Source: Phycisphaerales bacterium
Lineage (GTDB): Bacteria; Planctomycetota; Phycisphaerae; UBA1845; Fen-1342
Reading direction: 5' to 3'
DNA: 45,029 nucleotides
Assembly (NCBI GenBank): GCA_016795025.1
Contig: JAEUIR010000008.1
Location: 1 to 45,029, forward strand
Every line of letters starts with the position of its first letter. The first letter of the stretch is position 1. The notes under the pieces are model-generated. The model made no database searches and was not told the origin of the DNA. It worked only from the letters and a program-made list of their open reading frames with translations. Shown piece by piece: positions 1 to 9,200 of this stretch. The position numbers and the translations under genes are program-made.

Positions 1-6
1 GCGATA

Positions 7-28
7 GCGTCCCGAGTGATAAATTCGT
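7..28 (+). repeat. Left terminal inverted repeat of the IS630-type element
   Basis: The sequence GTCCCGAGTGATAAATTCGT at 9-28 matches the reverse complement of 404-423 at 16 of 20 positions, with nine consecutive matches at the outer end. The outermost two bases (7-8) do not match. The preceding TA at 5-6 is the presumed target duplication. Confidence 0.75.
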
Positions 29-85
29 GCAATAATGTGGCTGCCGTCGCGGTTGGCTTGGTAGGATTCCTACCGGAGCCGAACG

Positions 86-428
86 ATGGCGCGTGGACGG
101 CCGATCAAGGCGTTGACGGTGAGCGCGGCGGAGCGCGAGGCGCTGCAGCGTTGCGCCGCTGGTTCGCCCGGCGGCCCTGCTACCACCTGCACTTCACGCC
201 GACGGGCGCGTCATGGCTGAATCTGGTGGAGCGCTTCTTCGCGAAGATCACGACCGAGCGCATCCGCCGCGGCGCGCTCCGCGCGTGCCGCACCTGGAAC
301 GCGAAATCCGGACCGATCTCGACCAATACAACCGCGATCCGAAACCCTTCCGCTGGACCGCCAGCGCCGACCTGATCCTCGAAAAGGTCAAAAAGATTTG
401 TGAACGACCTTCTAACTCGGGACAGTAG
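86..428 (+). pseudogene. IS630 family transposase remnant (deleted and frameshifted)
   Basis: ATG at 86 opens an N-terminal piece that begins MARGRPIKALTVSAAERE and runs about 24 codons, typical of the IS630 helix-turn-helix start. It then joins, out of frame, the C-terminal DDE part (HFTPTGASWLNLVERFF, about 178-245). After the RIRRGALR segment near 277 the frame shifts again, best explained by one missing base, and continues as HLEREIRTDLDQYNRDPKPF to a stop at 426-428. A full IS630 transposase is about 350 residues; here the catalytic core between the two pieces is gone. Non-functional. Confidence 0.82.
404..425 (-). repeat. Right terminal inverted repeat of the IS630-type element
   Basis: The reverse complement of 404-423 reads GTCCCGAGTTAGAAGGTCGT and mirrors the left end. 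The TA at 426-427 is the presumed target duplication. It also supplies the first two bases of the transposase TAG stop codon at 426-428, so the reading frame ends exactly at the element border. Confidence 0.75.
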
Positions 429-430
429 AG

Positions 431-655
431 TGCGAACCGCCGTTCCACAACTACCTGTTCATTGAGCGAAGATCTGCGTTCGCAGCGAACTTAGAGCAAC
501 TCAAGCATCAGTTTCCGAACCGCCGGATCCACATTCGGTGTGAAGATGCGAACTCGAGTATCGCCGAGTGGTGCGATCGCATCAACTGGCAGAGCACCCG
601 CGCAGTCGTTTTCTTGGATCCATACGGCCTCCAAGTCAAGTGGTCCACCATTCAA
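431..655 (+). pseudogene. three-Cys-motif partner protein (TcmP) fragment
   Basis: The open frame directly after the IS630 element encodes FHNYLFIERRSAFAANLEQL and then VVFLDPYGLQVKWSTIQTLN. These two blocks match the central part of three-Cys-motif partner (TcmP) proteins as I know them: an F-I-E-R segment, then F-L-D-P-Y-G-x-Q-V-x-W-S-T-I. Resemblance ends near 655, after which the frame runs into sequence antisense to the next gene. The 5' part is beyond the window or cut by the IS element, and the 3' part is missing, so this is a relic. TcmP genes usually sit beside a phage- or mobile-element-type partner; none is visible here. Confidence 0.65.
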
Positions 656-721
656 ACACTGAACTGTCTCACTTTGAGTGAACCATTTCATAGTTTGCTT
701 GGTTCAACCACCAGGGAATAT

Positions 722-3700
722 TCAATCTCCTTGGAATTCCGTCGCGCCGATATCCACTTCCGCATAACCATCGCCGTCGCCGTCCAGGATGCGGATACCG
801 CCGCGAATGTCGAATTCCGGCAGCGGTTGCGTTCCCGGCTGCGTCAGGTCGGTATCGATCGTGCGATTACCGGCATCGATGCATGCCGAACCGGCCTGGA
901 TTCGGAAGTCGCCGCCGCTCAAATTCAGGAAGAACGGATCGGCTCCGATATTGGCCGTGCCGGATGCTCTGTTTGAATAGCCCACATCGAGATTCTGGAT
1001 ACAGCAATTGTTTGCGGCGTAACCAAGGCCGATGCGCCCAAGTTGCTCGCGCTCCGTTCCCGGAACGCCTGCGCCGTTCGAGGTGTTGGCCCAGAAAATG
1101 GTGTTATTGAACGAGATTGCTCCACTCGGATACGCGCTGCTACTGAACGCCCCCCCTTCCGCATAATTGCTCGTGACGGTGTATGTCTGATTCGCCGCAA
1201 ACGTGCAATTCGTGAAGCGGGCCTTGGTATCAGTGGCCGGACCACTGATTTCCGTGCCAAGCACGTATGCGCCGCCGCCGGTCTTGGGACAACGATTGGT
1301 AGAGAACGTACAGCCGATTGCATTCAGCGCGCCTGCGCCCACCCACGCAAGGCCACCACCGGAGCGCTGTGGCGCGTCGAATACGTCGCCTTGAACCGGA
1401 ACGATTTCGTTGCTGCGCATTGAGCAGTTTTTCATCCGTACTTCCGCAGTCGATCGAATCAACATCGCACCACCCATGCGGTAGTAATTCGCGTTTGCAG
1501 CCACCGCCATTGTGGTGGAGTTGGCGCGAAACAGACAATCCAGAAACTCAAGCTCGGTGCAGAAATCCGCCGCCAGCGCGCCGCCGCCGCCGAGTTGGCT
1601 TGTGGGTGACACGTCCACAGTGTTGTTTTGGAACTGGCAGCCGATGAACGTGGCTTTCGTGGCGTTCAACCGAACAGCTCCGCCCTGTTCTTTTGCGCTA
1701 TTGCCGCTGAATATCACATTTTCATACGTTACGCCGTAACTTGAGTAGCCCTGCTGAAACACCGCGCCGCCCGGCGCGGTCGAGTGGTTATCAATGAACA
1801 ACAGATTCGCCAGGTAGGTGCCCGCGGCGCTGGCGACGTACATCGCCGCGCCGGACTGCACGCTTTGAGCGCCCTCGATGGAGAATCCATCCAACCGATT
1901 GGCTCCATTCAGCATATGAATTACCCGAGCAGTGCCAGGCGACCAGATGATACGCGTATTGTTCGTGGTTGGATCGGAATTGCGATCAGATCGTTTGGTT
2001 TCATTGCCTGCAAATCCGCCATAGATCGCAATTTCGCCGTAAATTGTGATAATATCAGGTGCCGCATAGTTGCCTTCGGCCACCCAGATTTGCCTCACAT
2101 CGTTGCCCGGATCAGAGTCATAGTTCGCCCCCAACGCGGCATTCACGGCCGTAAGCAATGACGGCATCGCGCTGGCCCACGACATACCGTCGTCGCCCGC
2201 CGGAGCCGAAGCTCTGACAAACAGCGTTACCGCCCGGTGAAGGGGGCGCGGATCCAGCGAGTCAAGCATGCTGTCGTCATCGGTGTCGGCGTTGTGCGGG
2301 TCGGTGCCTTGCGTGTATTCCTGCAAGTCGTTCCAACCGTCTTCATCGGCATCGGCCAGCAGCGGCGAGCCGAACACCTGATGCGGAGGGGGCACACTCT
2401 GGCCGGTTACATTCACTGTCCAACCAACTTGCCCTTCGAACCAGTCGCTGAGCTGATCGCCGTCGGAATCGATCGCCGAGTCGCTCGAACCGAGCGTGTA
2501 TTCCTGTCGATCGTTCAGCCCGTCACGGTCTTCGTCGCGAACAAATACGAGTCGAATCTCGTCGCGAGCATGGAGCACGATGTCCTCGAAATCGACATGC
2601 AACTGTTCATCGGTCAATTCAGTCTCTGCGCCGGCTCGCACGACATACCAGAAGGCCCGCAACGGCCGATCGCCCGGCTCATGACCAACCGGGTAAGGCG
2701 GATCGCCCAGGGCCGGAGCCGCGCCGCCGTGCAACTGCTCGCCGATTCCGTTCACCGACGTCAATCGCCTCGGCTCGCCGGGAAGATTGTCCGCGGCAAA
2801 GTACAGGTTGAGGTCGCGCATGACATCTGCCATGCGCACGCCTGCGAACCCGCCCGCCGGCGTGCGATCGACATTGGTCGCGATGCGATGCTTGATGAGC
2901 GTTCCGTTGCCAAAGTCAACCACCACGAGCGCTGTGCGCGCGAACGCCTGCTCGGTCGTGAACAGGAAGTTCGTGCCCTCGGCGTTCAACAACTCAAACG
3001 TCGCGGGTTCCAGCAAGACGCTGCTGGGGTTTGCCAGGAACGCCCGAATCACGCCCGGATTCACATCATCGTCCTTCAGCGCCAACACCGTCGTCGAATC
3101 GCCCGGAGCCAGCGTGTATGACGCGTCGCTGGTCGGCGGCAGCAACGTCGTCAGTGCGCGATACGTGCCGTCGTGCGGTACAAACTGACGCACCGCGATG
3201 CTGAGGCCATTCAACGTATAAGCGAGTTTGCCGGAATTGACCGCGCGCAGCCCGACAGCGACCGTCCCGCGGCTCGAAGTAACAGTGCGCTCGCGCGAGG
3301 CGCTCTGTTCCTGCGAATACGCGCTGGCGGCCTCAATCGCCTTTTCCGAGGTGATTTCCGTTCCCTCCGTTTGCTCCTGGCCATAACTGCCCGAGACCTT
3401 GCCGGTTGGCATCTTGCCTTCGAAACCGAGCTCCGCGCCGACGCTCCACGACTTCGTCGTCGACTCGATGTCGGTTCGGCTGTTTGTGTTCGTTTCGGAA
3501 CGGGACATCTCCGTACCGTATGTGACTTCCGAGCCGATGGAGTCGGCGTATTCCACGCGTAAATTCACCGCGACGGGATCGACAAGCTCAAATCGAATCT
3601 CCGGAAGGTCTGCCACGACCGCCGTTCTCACCGGCGTGTCGATCTCGTGATAATCGCTCACGCCGTCGCCATCTGTATCCGCGAGCGAAGGCGATGTGCC

Positions 3701-5440
3701 ACCGTCAATGATTCGCACCGGAACAATTGTATTTTGATGCGCGCCAAGTCCGTCAATCGTGCCGGCCGACAGCGGCTCAAACGCGCCGAGCGCCGGCGCG
3801 TCTTCGAGCGTTTGATCCGGCGCGCCGGCGACCGCTCGGCGGCGCAGCGTGGCATCGCGCATGGAGGCCGCGCCATCGCTCTGCGCGCCGGACGGAGCGA
3901 TATACGTGACGAAATACAAATCAGCCGTCGGACCGAAGGAGCTTGCTCCGCCCGGATAAGCATCGACCGGAACCATGTTGATGGCTGCCGACGAACTGTT
4001 TGCGGAGATGATCATGCGCAGTTGTTCGCCCACACTAACCGGGGCCTCAAAATTAGCTCGATAGAAATCCCAAGCCAAACCGGGTACTTCGAACGAGGCG
4101 GCGCCGATTTCAGTTGCGCCCCGAACGATGCGAACAGTGGCGATAAACGGCTGGCTTGAATAGTTGCGGAGCTGAATTCTCGCTCCGGACAAGATGCCGC
4201 CCCGCTGCGACGTGAAATCCTGCCATGCCTCCACGAAGTTTGATTGCAATAATTGCGTATAGGGCTGATTTGCGTCGGTCCGCGAAAAAGTGTTCGACCC
4301 GAGCGAGTCCACCAACGTCGTGCCGCGCATGACGTACACACACTCAATGCCCGAGAACGGCAGCCGCTCAATCTGATCCGCCGCGGCTCGAGTGGCGGCG
4401 GGCGCGTCGGGATGTGCGATCACAAACGTTTCGTGCGGGGCAATCTGGCCACGCAGCGTAATTTCATACGGAGCGTCGCGGCCGGTCGCCGGGAAAACGC
4501 GAAGCGCGTACCCTCCCGCACTAAGGTCGATTGCTAATTCGCCGGGGTTGTACAACTCAATCGCCCGATTGCTGCCCTCGGCTTCCACATACTCGGAAAT
4601 GAACAACTCCGTCGGCGCAGGCTCGAAACCGACGGTATGCAGTTCAGCCCCATCGAACAGCTTCGAATTCGGCGCAACTTTCGTATCTTCGGTGCTGCGC
4701 GAATCGCCATCGCTGTCGATACTGGTCGGACTGGTCTTCCAGCGCACGACTTCTTCGTAATCGTGGAGGCCGTCGCCGTCTGTATCGGCATTGCGCGCAT
4801 CTGATTTCGCCAGGAATTCCTCTTTGTCGTTCAATCCATCGCCATCAGTGTCCGCGACGTTCGGGTCGCTAATGCATGTATAGCGCGCCACGTTGCCAAA
4901 TGTGTCCGCGCCCAGCCCCAACCCGAACGCATCGTTCCAAATCTCCCAACCGGTCAGCTCCTGGTAGTCGGTCAGCCCGTCCGCGTCGGTGTCGGTTCCG
5001 TCATCCGGCGGCAATACGTAGTATTGAAATCCACCCGGCACTCGCACCGGAATCGGCGTGCCGTTCGTCATTCCCCCGTTTGGAAATCGCAATATCAAAT
5101 CGACCACGCCTGGATCGCCAGGCGGAACGAGCGCCGTCATCACTTGATCATTGAGCACGTGAATTTCAGGCGATGCGTTCACGCCGAATTCGACCGATGT
5201 GCCTTCAATAAATCCGTTGCCGACAATCGTGACGACTGTCCCCCCTTCAACCGGACCGGCAGCGGGGCTGATTCGAAACTGCCTGACGAGTTCGCTTACT
5301 TTTGCATCGCCTTCCGTCGACGCTTCGCCGGCAATCTGCCCTTCCGCCGGACATCCGGCCAGATTCAAGGCCGCGCCGGCACAGAGCACGGCGCCGAAAA
5401 AGAACGACCCGGAATTCAGCATGAGCTTTCGCATACGCAT
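722..5440 (-). CDS. Giant multidomain lipoprotein with protective-antigen-like region and beta-helix
   Basis: 1572 residues. The ATG at 5440 is preferred because AGGAG lies 6 bases upstream and a lipoprotein signal follows (lipobox L-A-G-C, Cys30); an upstream extension to 5659 lacks these. Order of domains: TIG/IPT fold (~55-130); calcium-binding D-x-D-x-D-G-L repeats (~150-255); lamin-tail-like domain (~277-385); another calcium motif (~588-600); a Ser/Thr-rich strand region (~610-755, with a continuation to ~860) resembling the pore-forming part of anthrax protective antigen/binary toxin B; more calcium repeats (~968-1065); then a right-handed beta-helix with a choice-of-anchor-Q-like ending (~1075-1572). 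It is probably anchored in the outer envelope. The role is unknown; adhesion, surface binding or pore formation are all possible. Encoded alone, divergent from the sigma factor gene. Confidence 0.88.
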   Translation of the reverse strand: MRMRKLMLNSGSFFFGAVLCAGAALNLAGCPAEGQIAGEASTEGDAKVSELVRQFRISPAAGPVEGGTVVTIVGNGFIEGTSVEFGVNASPEIHVLNDQVMTALVPPGDPGVVDLILRFPNGGMTNGTPIPVRVPGGFQYYVLPPDDGTDTDADGLTDYQELTGWEIWNDAFGLGLGADTFGNVARYTCISDPNVADTDGDGLNDKEEFLAKSDARNADTDGDGLHDYEEVVRWKTSPTSIDSDGDSRSTEDTKVAPNSKLFDGAELHTVGFEPAPTELFISEYVEAEGSNRAIELYNPGELAIDLSAGGYALRVFPATGRDAPYEITLRGQIAPHETFVIAHPDAPAATRAAADQIERLPFSGIECVYVMRGTTLVDSLGSNTFSRTDANQPYTQLLQSNFVEAWQDFTSQRGGILSGARIQLRNYSSQPFIATVRIVRGATEIGAASFEVPGLAWDFYRANFEAPVSVGEQLRMIISANSSSAAINMVPVDAYPGGASSFGPTADLYFVTYIAPSGAQSDGAASMRDATLRRRAVAGAPDQTLEDAPALGAFEPLSAGTIDGLGAHQNTIVPVRIIDGGTSPSLADTDGDGVSDYHEIDTPVRTAVVADLPEIRFELVDPVAVNLRVEYADSIGSEVTYGTEMSRSETNTNSRTDIESTTKSWSVGAELGFEGKMPTGKVSGSYGQEQTEGTEITSEKAIEAASAYSQEQSASRERTVTSSRGTVAVGLRAVNSGKLAYTLNGLSIAVRQFVPHDGTYRALTTLLPPTSDASYTLAPGDSTTVLALKDDDVNPGVIRAFLANPSSVLLEPATFELLNAEGTNFLFTTEQAFARTALVVVDFGNGTLIKHRIATNVDRTPAGGFAGVRMADVMRDLNLYFAADNLPGEPRRLTSVNGIGEQLHGGAAPALGDPPYPVGHEPGDRPLRAFWYVVRAGAETELTDEQLHVDFEDIVLHARDEIRLVFVRDEDRDGLNDRQEYTLGSSDSAIDSDGDQLSDWFEGQVGWTVNVTGQSVPPPHQVFGSPLLADADEDGWNDLQEYTQGTDPHNADTDDDSMLDSLDPRPLHRAVTLFVRASAPAGDDGMSWASAMPSLLTAVNAALGANYDSDPGNDVRQIWVAEGNYAAPDIITIYGEIAIYGGFAGNETKRSDRNSDPTTNNTRIIWSPGTARVIHMLNGANRLDGFSIEGAQSVQSGAAMYVASAAGTYLANLLFIDNHSTAPGGAVFQQGYSSYGVTYENVIFSGNSAKEQGGAVRLNATKATFIGCQFQNNTVDVSPTSQLGGGGALAADFCTELEFLDCLFRANSTTMAVAANANYYRMGGAMLIRSTAEVRMKNCSMRSNEIVPVQGDVFDAPQRSGGGLAWVGAGALNAIGCTFSTNRCPKTGGGAYVLGTEISGPATDTKARFTNCTFAANQTYTVTSNYAEGGAFSSSAYPSGAISFNNTIFWANTSNGAGVPGTEREQLGRIGLGYAANNCCIQNLDVGYSNRASGTANIGADPFFLNLSGGDFRIQAGSACIDAGNRTIDTDLTQPGTQPLPEFDIRGGIRILDGDGDGYAEVDIGATEFQGD

Positions 5441-5639
5441 GGGCGGCTCCTGGAGTTGGCACGCTTTTGTAAAGGGCCGATACGCGGCCCTCGTCAACCC
5501 ACAGGCGCAGCCCCGGGCGGCCGGCCATCGCGCAAAATCGGAAAAGCGTGCGAAAATTGGCTCCGACACGCGCGGACGTCCAAACTCGGGCCGCCCCCGT
5601 CGCGCGGCTCGTTTTCGTAACGTGTTGTCTTTGCTGGGA

Positions 5640-5669
5640 TTGGGGAAGCCGCCAGGCATTGGTTATACT
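5640..5669 (+). promoter_or_regulatory. Candidate sigma70-type promoter for the ECF sigma factor operon
   Basis: TTGGGG at 5640-5645 and TATACT at 5664-5669 are separated by 18 bases, about 50 bases upstream of the TTG start at 5720, in the intergenic region between divergent genes. It was found by eye and could be chance; a transcript start near 5676 would confirm it. Confidence 0.35.
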
Positions 5670-5719
5670 GCTGTCAACAGGCGAAATTCGGCGTCACCGC
5701 TTCGAGCAAGGGTTGCAGT

Positions 5720-6298
5720 TTGGCATCACACATCGCCAATCAAGCCACGCAATGTCTGATTGATCTGCGAAACGGCGATCAGACCGCAATTCAACGTTTG
5801 CTCCCGCTGGTATACGAGGAGCTGCGCGCCCTGGCCGGAAATTTCTTTCGCGAAGAACGGGCTGATCACACGCTTCAGCCGACCGCGCTCGTTCACGAAG
5901 CGTTTGTGAAGCTCATGGGCACGCCTGAAGTGCATTGGGACGACCGCAAGCATTTCATGACCATCGCCGCCACGGCGATGCGACGAATCCTGATTGACCA
6001 TGCTCGTCGCCGCGACGCTGAGAAGCGCGGGAGCGGTTGGGGCCGCATCTCGCTTCATCCGGACCTCGCGCAGTCTTCGCGGGCCGAAGCCGACATCATC
6101 GCGCTGGATGATGTTCTCTCGCGCCTCGCTGAACTGAACGAGAAGCATGCACGCATCGTCGAGCTGCGATTCTTCGGCAGCCTGACGCTTGCGGAAGTCG
6201 CCGAAGTCATGGACGTGTCAACCGCAACGGTGGAGCGCGATTGGCGCTTGATTCGCGCCTGGCTTGCCGTGGAACTCGACGAACGGTCCGCCACGTGA
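5720..6298 (+). CDS. ECF-type RNA polymerase sigma factor
   Basis: 192 residues with the two regions needed by an ECF sigma factor. Region 2 contains HTLQPTALVHEAFVKL, typical of planctomycete ECF sigmas. Region 4 carries a helix-turn-helix (LTLAEVAEVMDVSTATVERD) that would contact the -35 element. The start is TTG at 5720, with AAGG about 8 bases upstream; no in-frame ATG lies nearby. The TGA stop overlaps the GTG start of the downstream kinase (GTGA), so the two are probably translated together. In this family the adjoining kinase usually controls the sigma factor in place of a classical anti-sigma factor; that link is inferred here from the overlap. Confidence 0.92.
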   Translation: MASHIANQATQCLIDLRNGDQTAIQRLLPLVYEELRALAGNFFREERADHTLQPTALVHEAFVKLMGTPEVHWDDRKHFMTIAATAMRRILIDHARRRDAEKRGSGWGRISLHPDLAQSSRAEADIIALDDVLSRLAELNEKHARIVELRFFGSLTLAEVAEVMDVSTATVERDWRLIRAWLAVELDERSAT

Positions 6299-9200
6299 CA
6301 CCGCAGCAGTACGAGCTGGTTGCCGAATTGTTTGAAACCTGCCGTGGCCTGAGCGCCGAGCAGTGCGCAGCAGCGCTCCGCGAGCGAACCAGCGATCAAG
6401 TCGTTCTCGACCGCGTTCATGATCTGATCAAGAAGCATCAAAGCGAGTTTACGTTCTCCGCGCTGAACGACCCCGCCGAGCGCATGGCCAGCGCGCTGCT
6501 GACCGAACAGGGGTTGGATTCTCCCACCCCCACCGGCGAAATGCTCGGCGACTTTGAAATTCTCGCAGTCCTGGGCGAGGGCGGAATGGGCGTCGTATAC
6601 CGGGCGCGGCAGACCGCGCCGCAACGCATCGTCGCGCTGAAAGTCCTGCGCAGCCCGCTTGCGTCGGAAGCTGTGCAGCGGCGATTCAGGCGTGAGGCTG
6701 ACGTTCTAGCGCAGCTCGAACATCCGGGCATCGCTCGCATCTACGAAACCGGCTCCTTCACACGCCCTGGCGCACCGCTCAGCGCGGCGCAGCCCTATTT
6801 GGCCATGGAGTTCGTCGAGGGCCGGCCACTCGATAGTTTTCTCGAAGCTTCCCGCCCGGGCGTCCGCGGGATTATTGCGCTGTTTGCGCAGATTTGCGCG
6901 GCCGTCGCGTATGCGCACGACAAAAGTGTCGTTCATCGCGATCTGAAGCCTTCGAACATCCTGGTCTGCGAACCGACCGCGATCCAGGCAGGCAACAGCC
7001 GGTCGGTTGACGATCCGCATCCCATCGCCCGTGTTCTTGATTTCGGCGTCGCCCGCGTGCTCGATGGCACGTCGCCGTTCACAACCATGCACACCCGCGA
7101 AGGTCAGATCATCGGCACGGTGCCGTACATGAGCCCGGAGCAGATCGGCGGATCGGCACACGAAGTCGACGCGCGCTCAGATGTGTACGCGCTGGGCGTG
7201 CTTCTATACGAATCGTTCAGCGGCCGATTGCCCTATGACCTGCGCGGCTGCTCGCTCGTAGAAGCCGCGCGCATCATTCGTGAAGAAGAGCCTTCGCGCA
7301 TGAACTCCACGGCGCCCACGGGAACCCGAATTTCCCGCGTGGATCGCGAGCTTGAGACGATTGTGATGAAGGCGCTGGAGAAAGAACCGCAGCGCCGCTA
7401 CGGGACGGTCACCGAACTTCGCGCCGACCTGATGCACTATCTGCGTGATGAGCCCATCATCGCGAGGCCGGCGGGCACGCTTTATCAGCTATCCAAATTC
7501 GCCAAGCGCAACAAGATTCTCGTCGGCGGCGTGGTAGCGACCATGCTCTCGCTGGCGCTTGGGCTGGTTGCGGCGCTTGTGCTGTATGGACAGGCTCGCC
7601 TCGCCGAAGACCGCGCGAATTCGAGTGCCTCCAAAGCCTCAACTCGCGAAAAGGATGCGCAGCATCTCGCTTATCGCGCGCTGATCAATGCCGCCGCCGC
7701 CGCGTTGCTGATCGATGATGCGTCTTCGGCCCGGGCGTATTTGTCCGATGCGCCACCAGCGTTTCGCGGCTGGGAATGGCGTCACCTGCATAGTCAGACG
7801 GACTCGTCGGTGCATCAGGCGAACGGCGAACCATTGATGGGGCACCCGGCGTCGATCGCATTCGAAAATGGCACAATGCGACTGCTGTTCGCACGAAGCG
7901 ACTATCTGTGCGAATCGAAGTTTCTGGCGTGGTCGCCTGACGGAGACTGGCCGCTGGACTTACAACCGTTTCCGCAGGCTGTTCGCACTTGTGTCAGCTC
8001 GAACGGCCTATTTGCCGCAGCGTTGAATTCAGACGGCTCGCTCGTTGCATGCGAGTCGCGCGGCTGGCGTACCTACTTTTCGCGTCCGGCGAGCTTAATC
8101 GCGGACAAGCTTCGACTTCCTCATATTCGAATCTCCAGTAACGGCAGATGGATAAGTTACTGGCCCCCGGAAAAGGATTTGCATGCGTCCGGCCCGATCG
8201 AGATCACCGACGCATACACAGGCGACTTGCGTCGGCTGCCGCTCGAATGCGGCTTTGAGTTCTGCGTAAGCAATCGCGGGGACGTGCTCGTATGGGATAG
8301 CGAAAAGCGAGGAGTTTGGTTGTGGTTGAACGGAGCGCCGCGCGAGATTTTCGTCGATGCCGGCGCTGGCAACATACAATCCTGCGCGTTCTCACCGGGC
8401 GGAGACGTGTTCGCCACTGGCAGCTTTGACACGGAAATCCGGTTGTGGGAAACGGACACGCAGCATTGCCTGGGCACGGCGCGCGGCCACCGCGATTCTG
8501 TTACGGCCCTCGCATTTGGTCATTCAGAACGTCTTTTCGCAAGTGGATCAACGGATCGCTCCGTGCGCATCTGGGACGCGGAAACCTTGAAGCCGCTGGC
8601 CGTCCTGCATGGACATCGGGCGGTGCTTGCGTCGGGCGGCCTGGCGTTCTCCGCCGACGATTCGCAGTTGGCGTCATTAGACGATGCAGGCGAGATCCAC
8701 TGGTGGGATGTGGCAGAGCGCCTCGACGGAGGTGTTTTGCGCAGGCACACCAATTTCGTCTATCCCGTCGCATTCTCAGCCGACGGCCGGTTGCTGGCCA
8801 GCGCCGGCTGGGACAGAAAGGTTCGTATCTGGGACGCACACACGCGAGGTCTCGCGTTCGAAATCGATTCGACCATGATTATCGATCGGCTGATTTTCGG
8901 CCCCGACGCGACAATGCTGCTGGGAGTCGGCGCCAATCCAGCCGGCTCGTGGGTTGAATGGTGGGATGCAACCAAAGGAACTCGCATCGCGGCAACATTG
9001 CTTGAAAACCAATCTCGCGACACCTCCATAGTCATGCCCGGCGTCGATGGGCGCGAGGCGGTGATTGCGTTTGATGCGGGTGATCAGATCGCGTCGATCT
9101 GGAATCCGCAATCGAATGAAATTCGGCGGGAGAGAATCGATCCGCAGCGATTCCTGTCTCCCACCTGGCCAGTCGCGATGCTCCCGGAAGAGCGTCGGAT

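Larger units (their letters stand above)
7..425 (+). mobile_element. Internally deleted IS630-type element (MITE-like), 419 bp
   Basis: Both ends carry related inverted sequences (left 7-28, right 404-425; about 16 of 20 inner bases match, starting GTCCCGAGT). A TA dinucleotide lies directly outside each end (5-6 and 426-427), which fits the TA target duplication known for IS630/Tc1-mariner elements. Inside are only the first ~24 codons and the last ~85 codons of an IS630-like transposase, so the middle ~220-240 codons are inferred to be missing. A 6-bp palindrome (GGTAGG/CCTACC) lies at 60-74. The element cannot encode a working enzyme and would need one supplied in trans. Confidence 0.8.

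Noticed and set aside
2237-3121. 294-residue frame antisense to the giant lipoprotein
   Set aside because: Arg-rich composition and no motif; the lipoprotein frame on the other strand has clear domains over the same bases.
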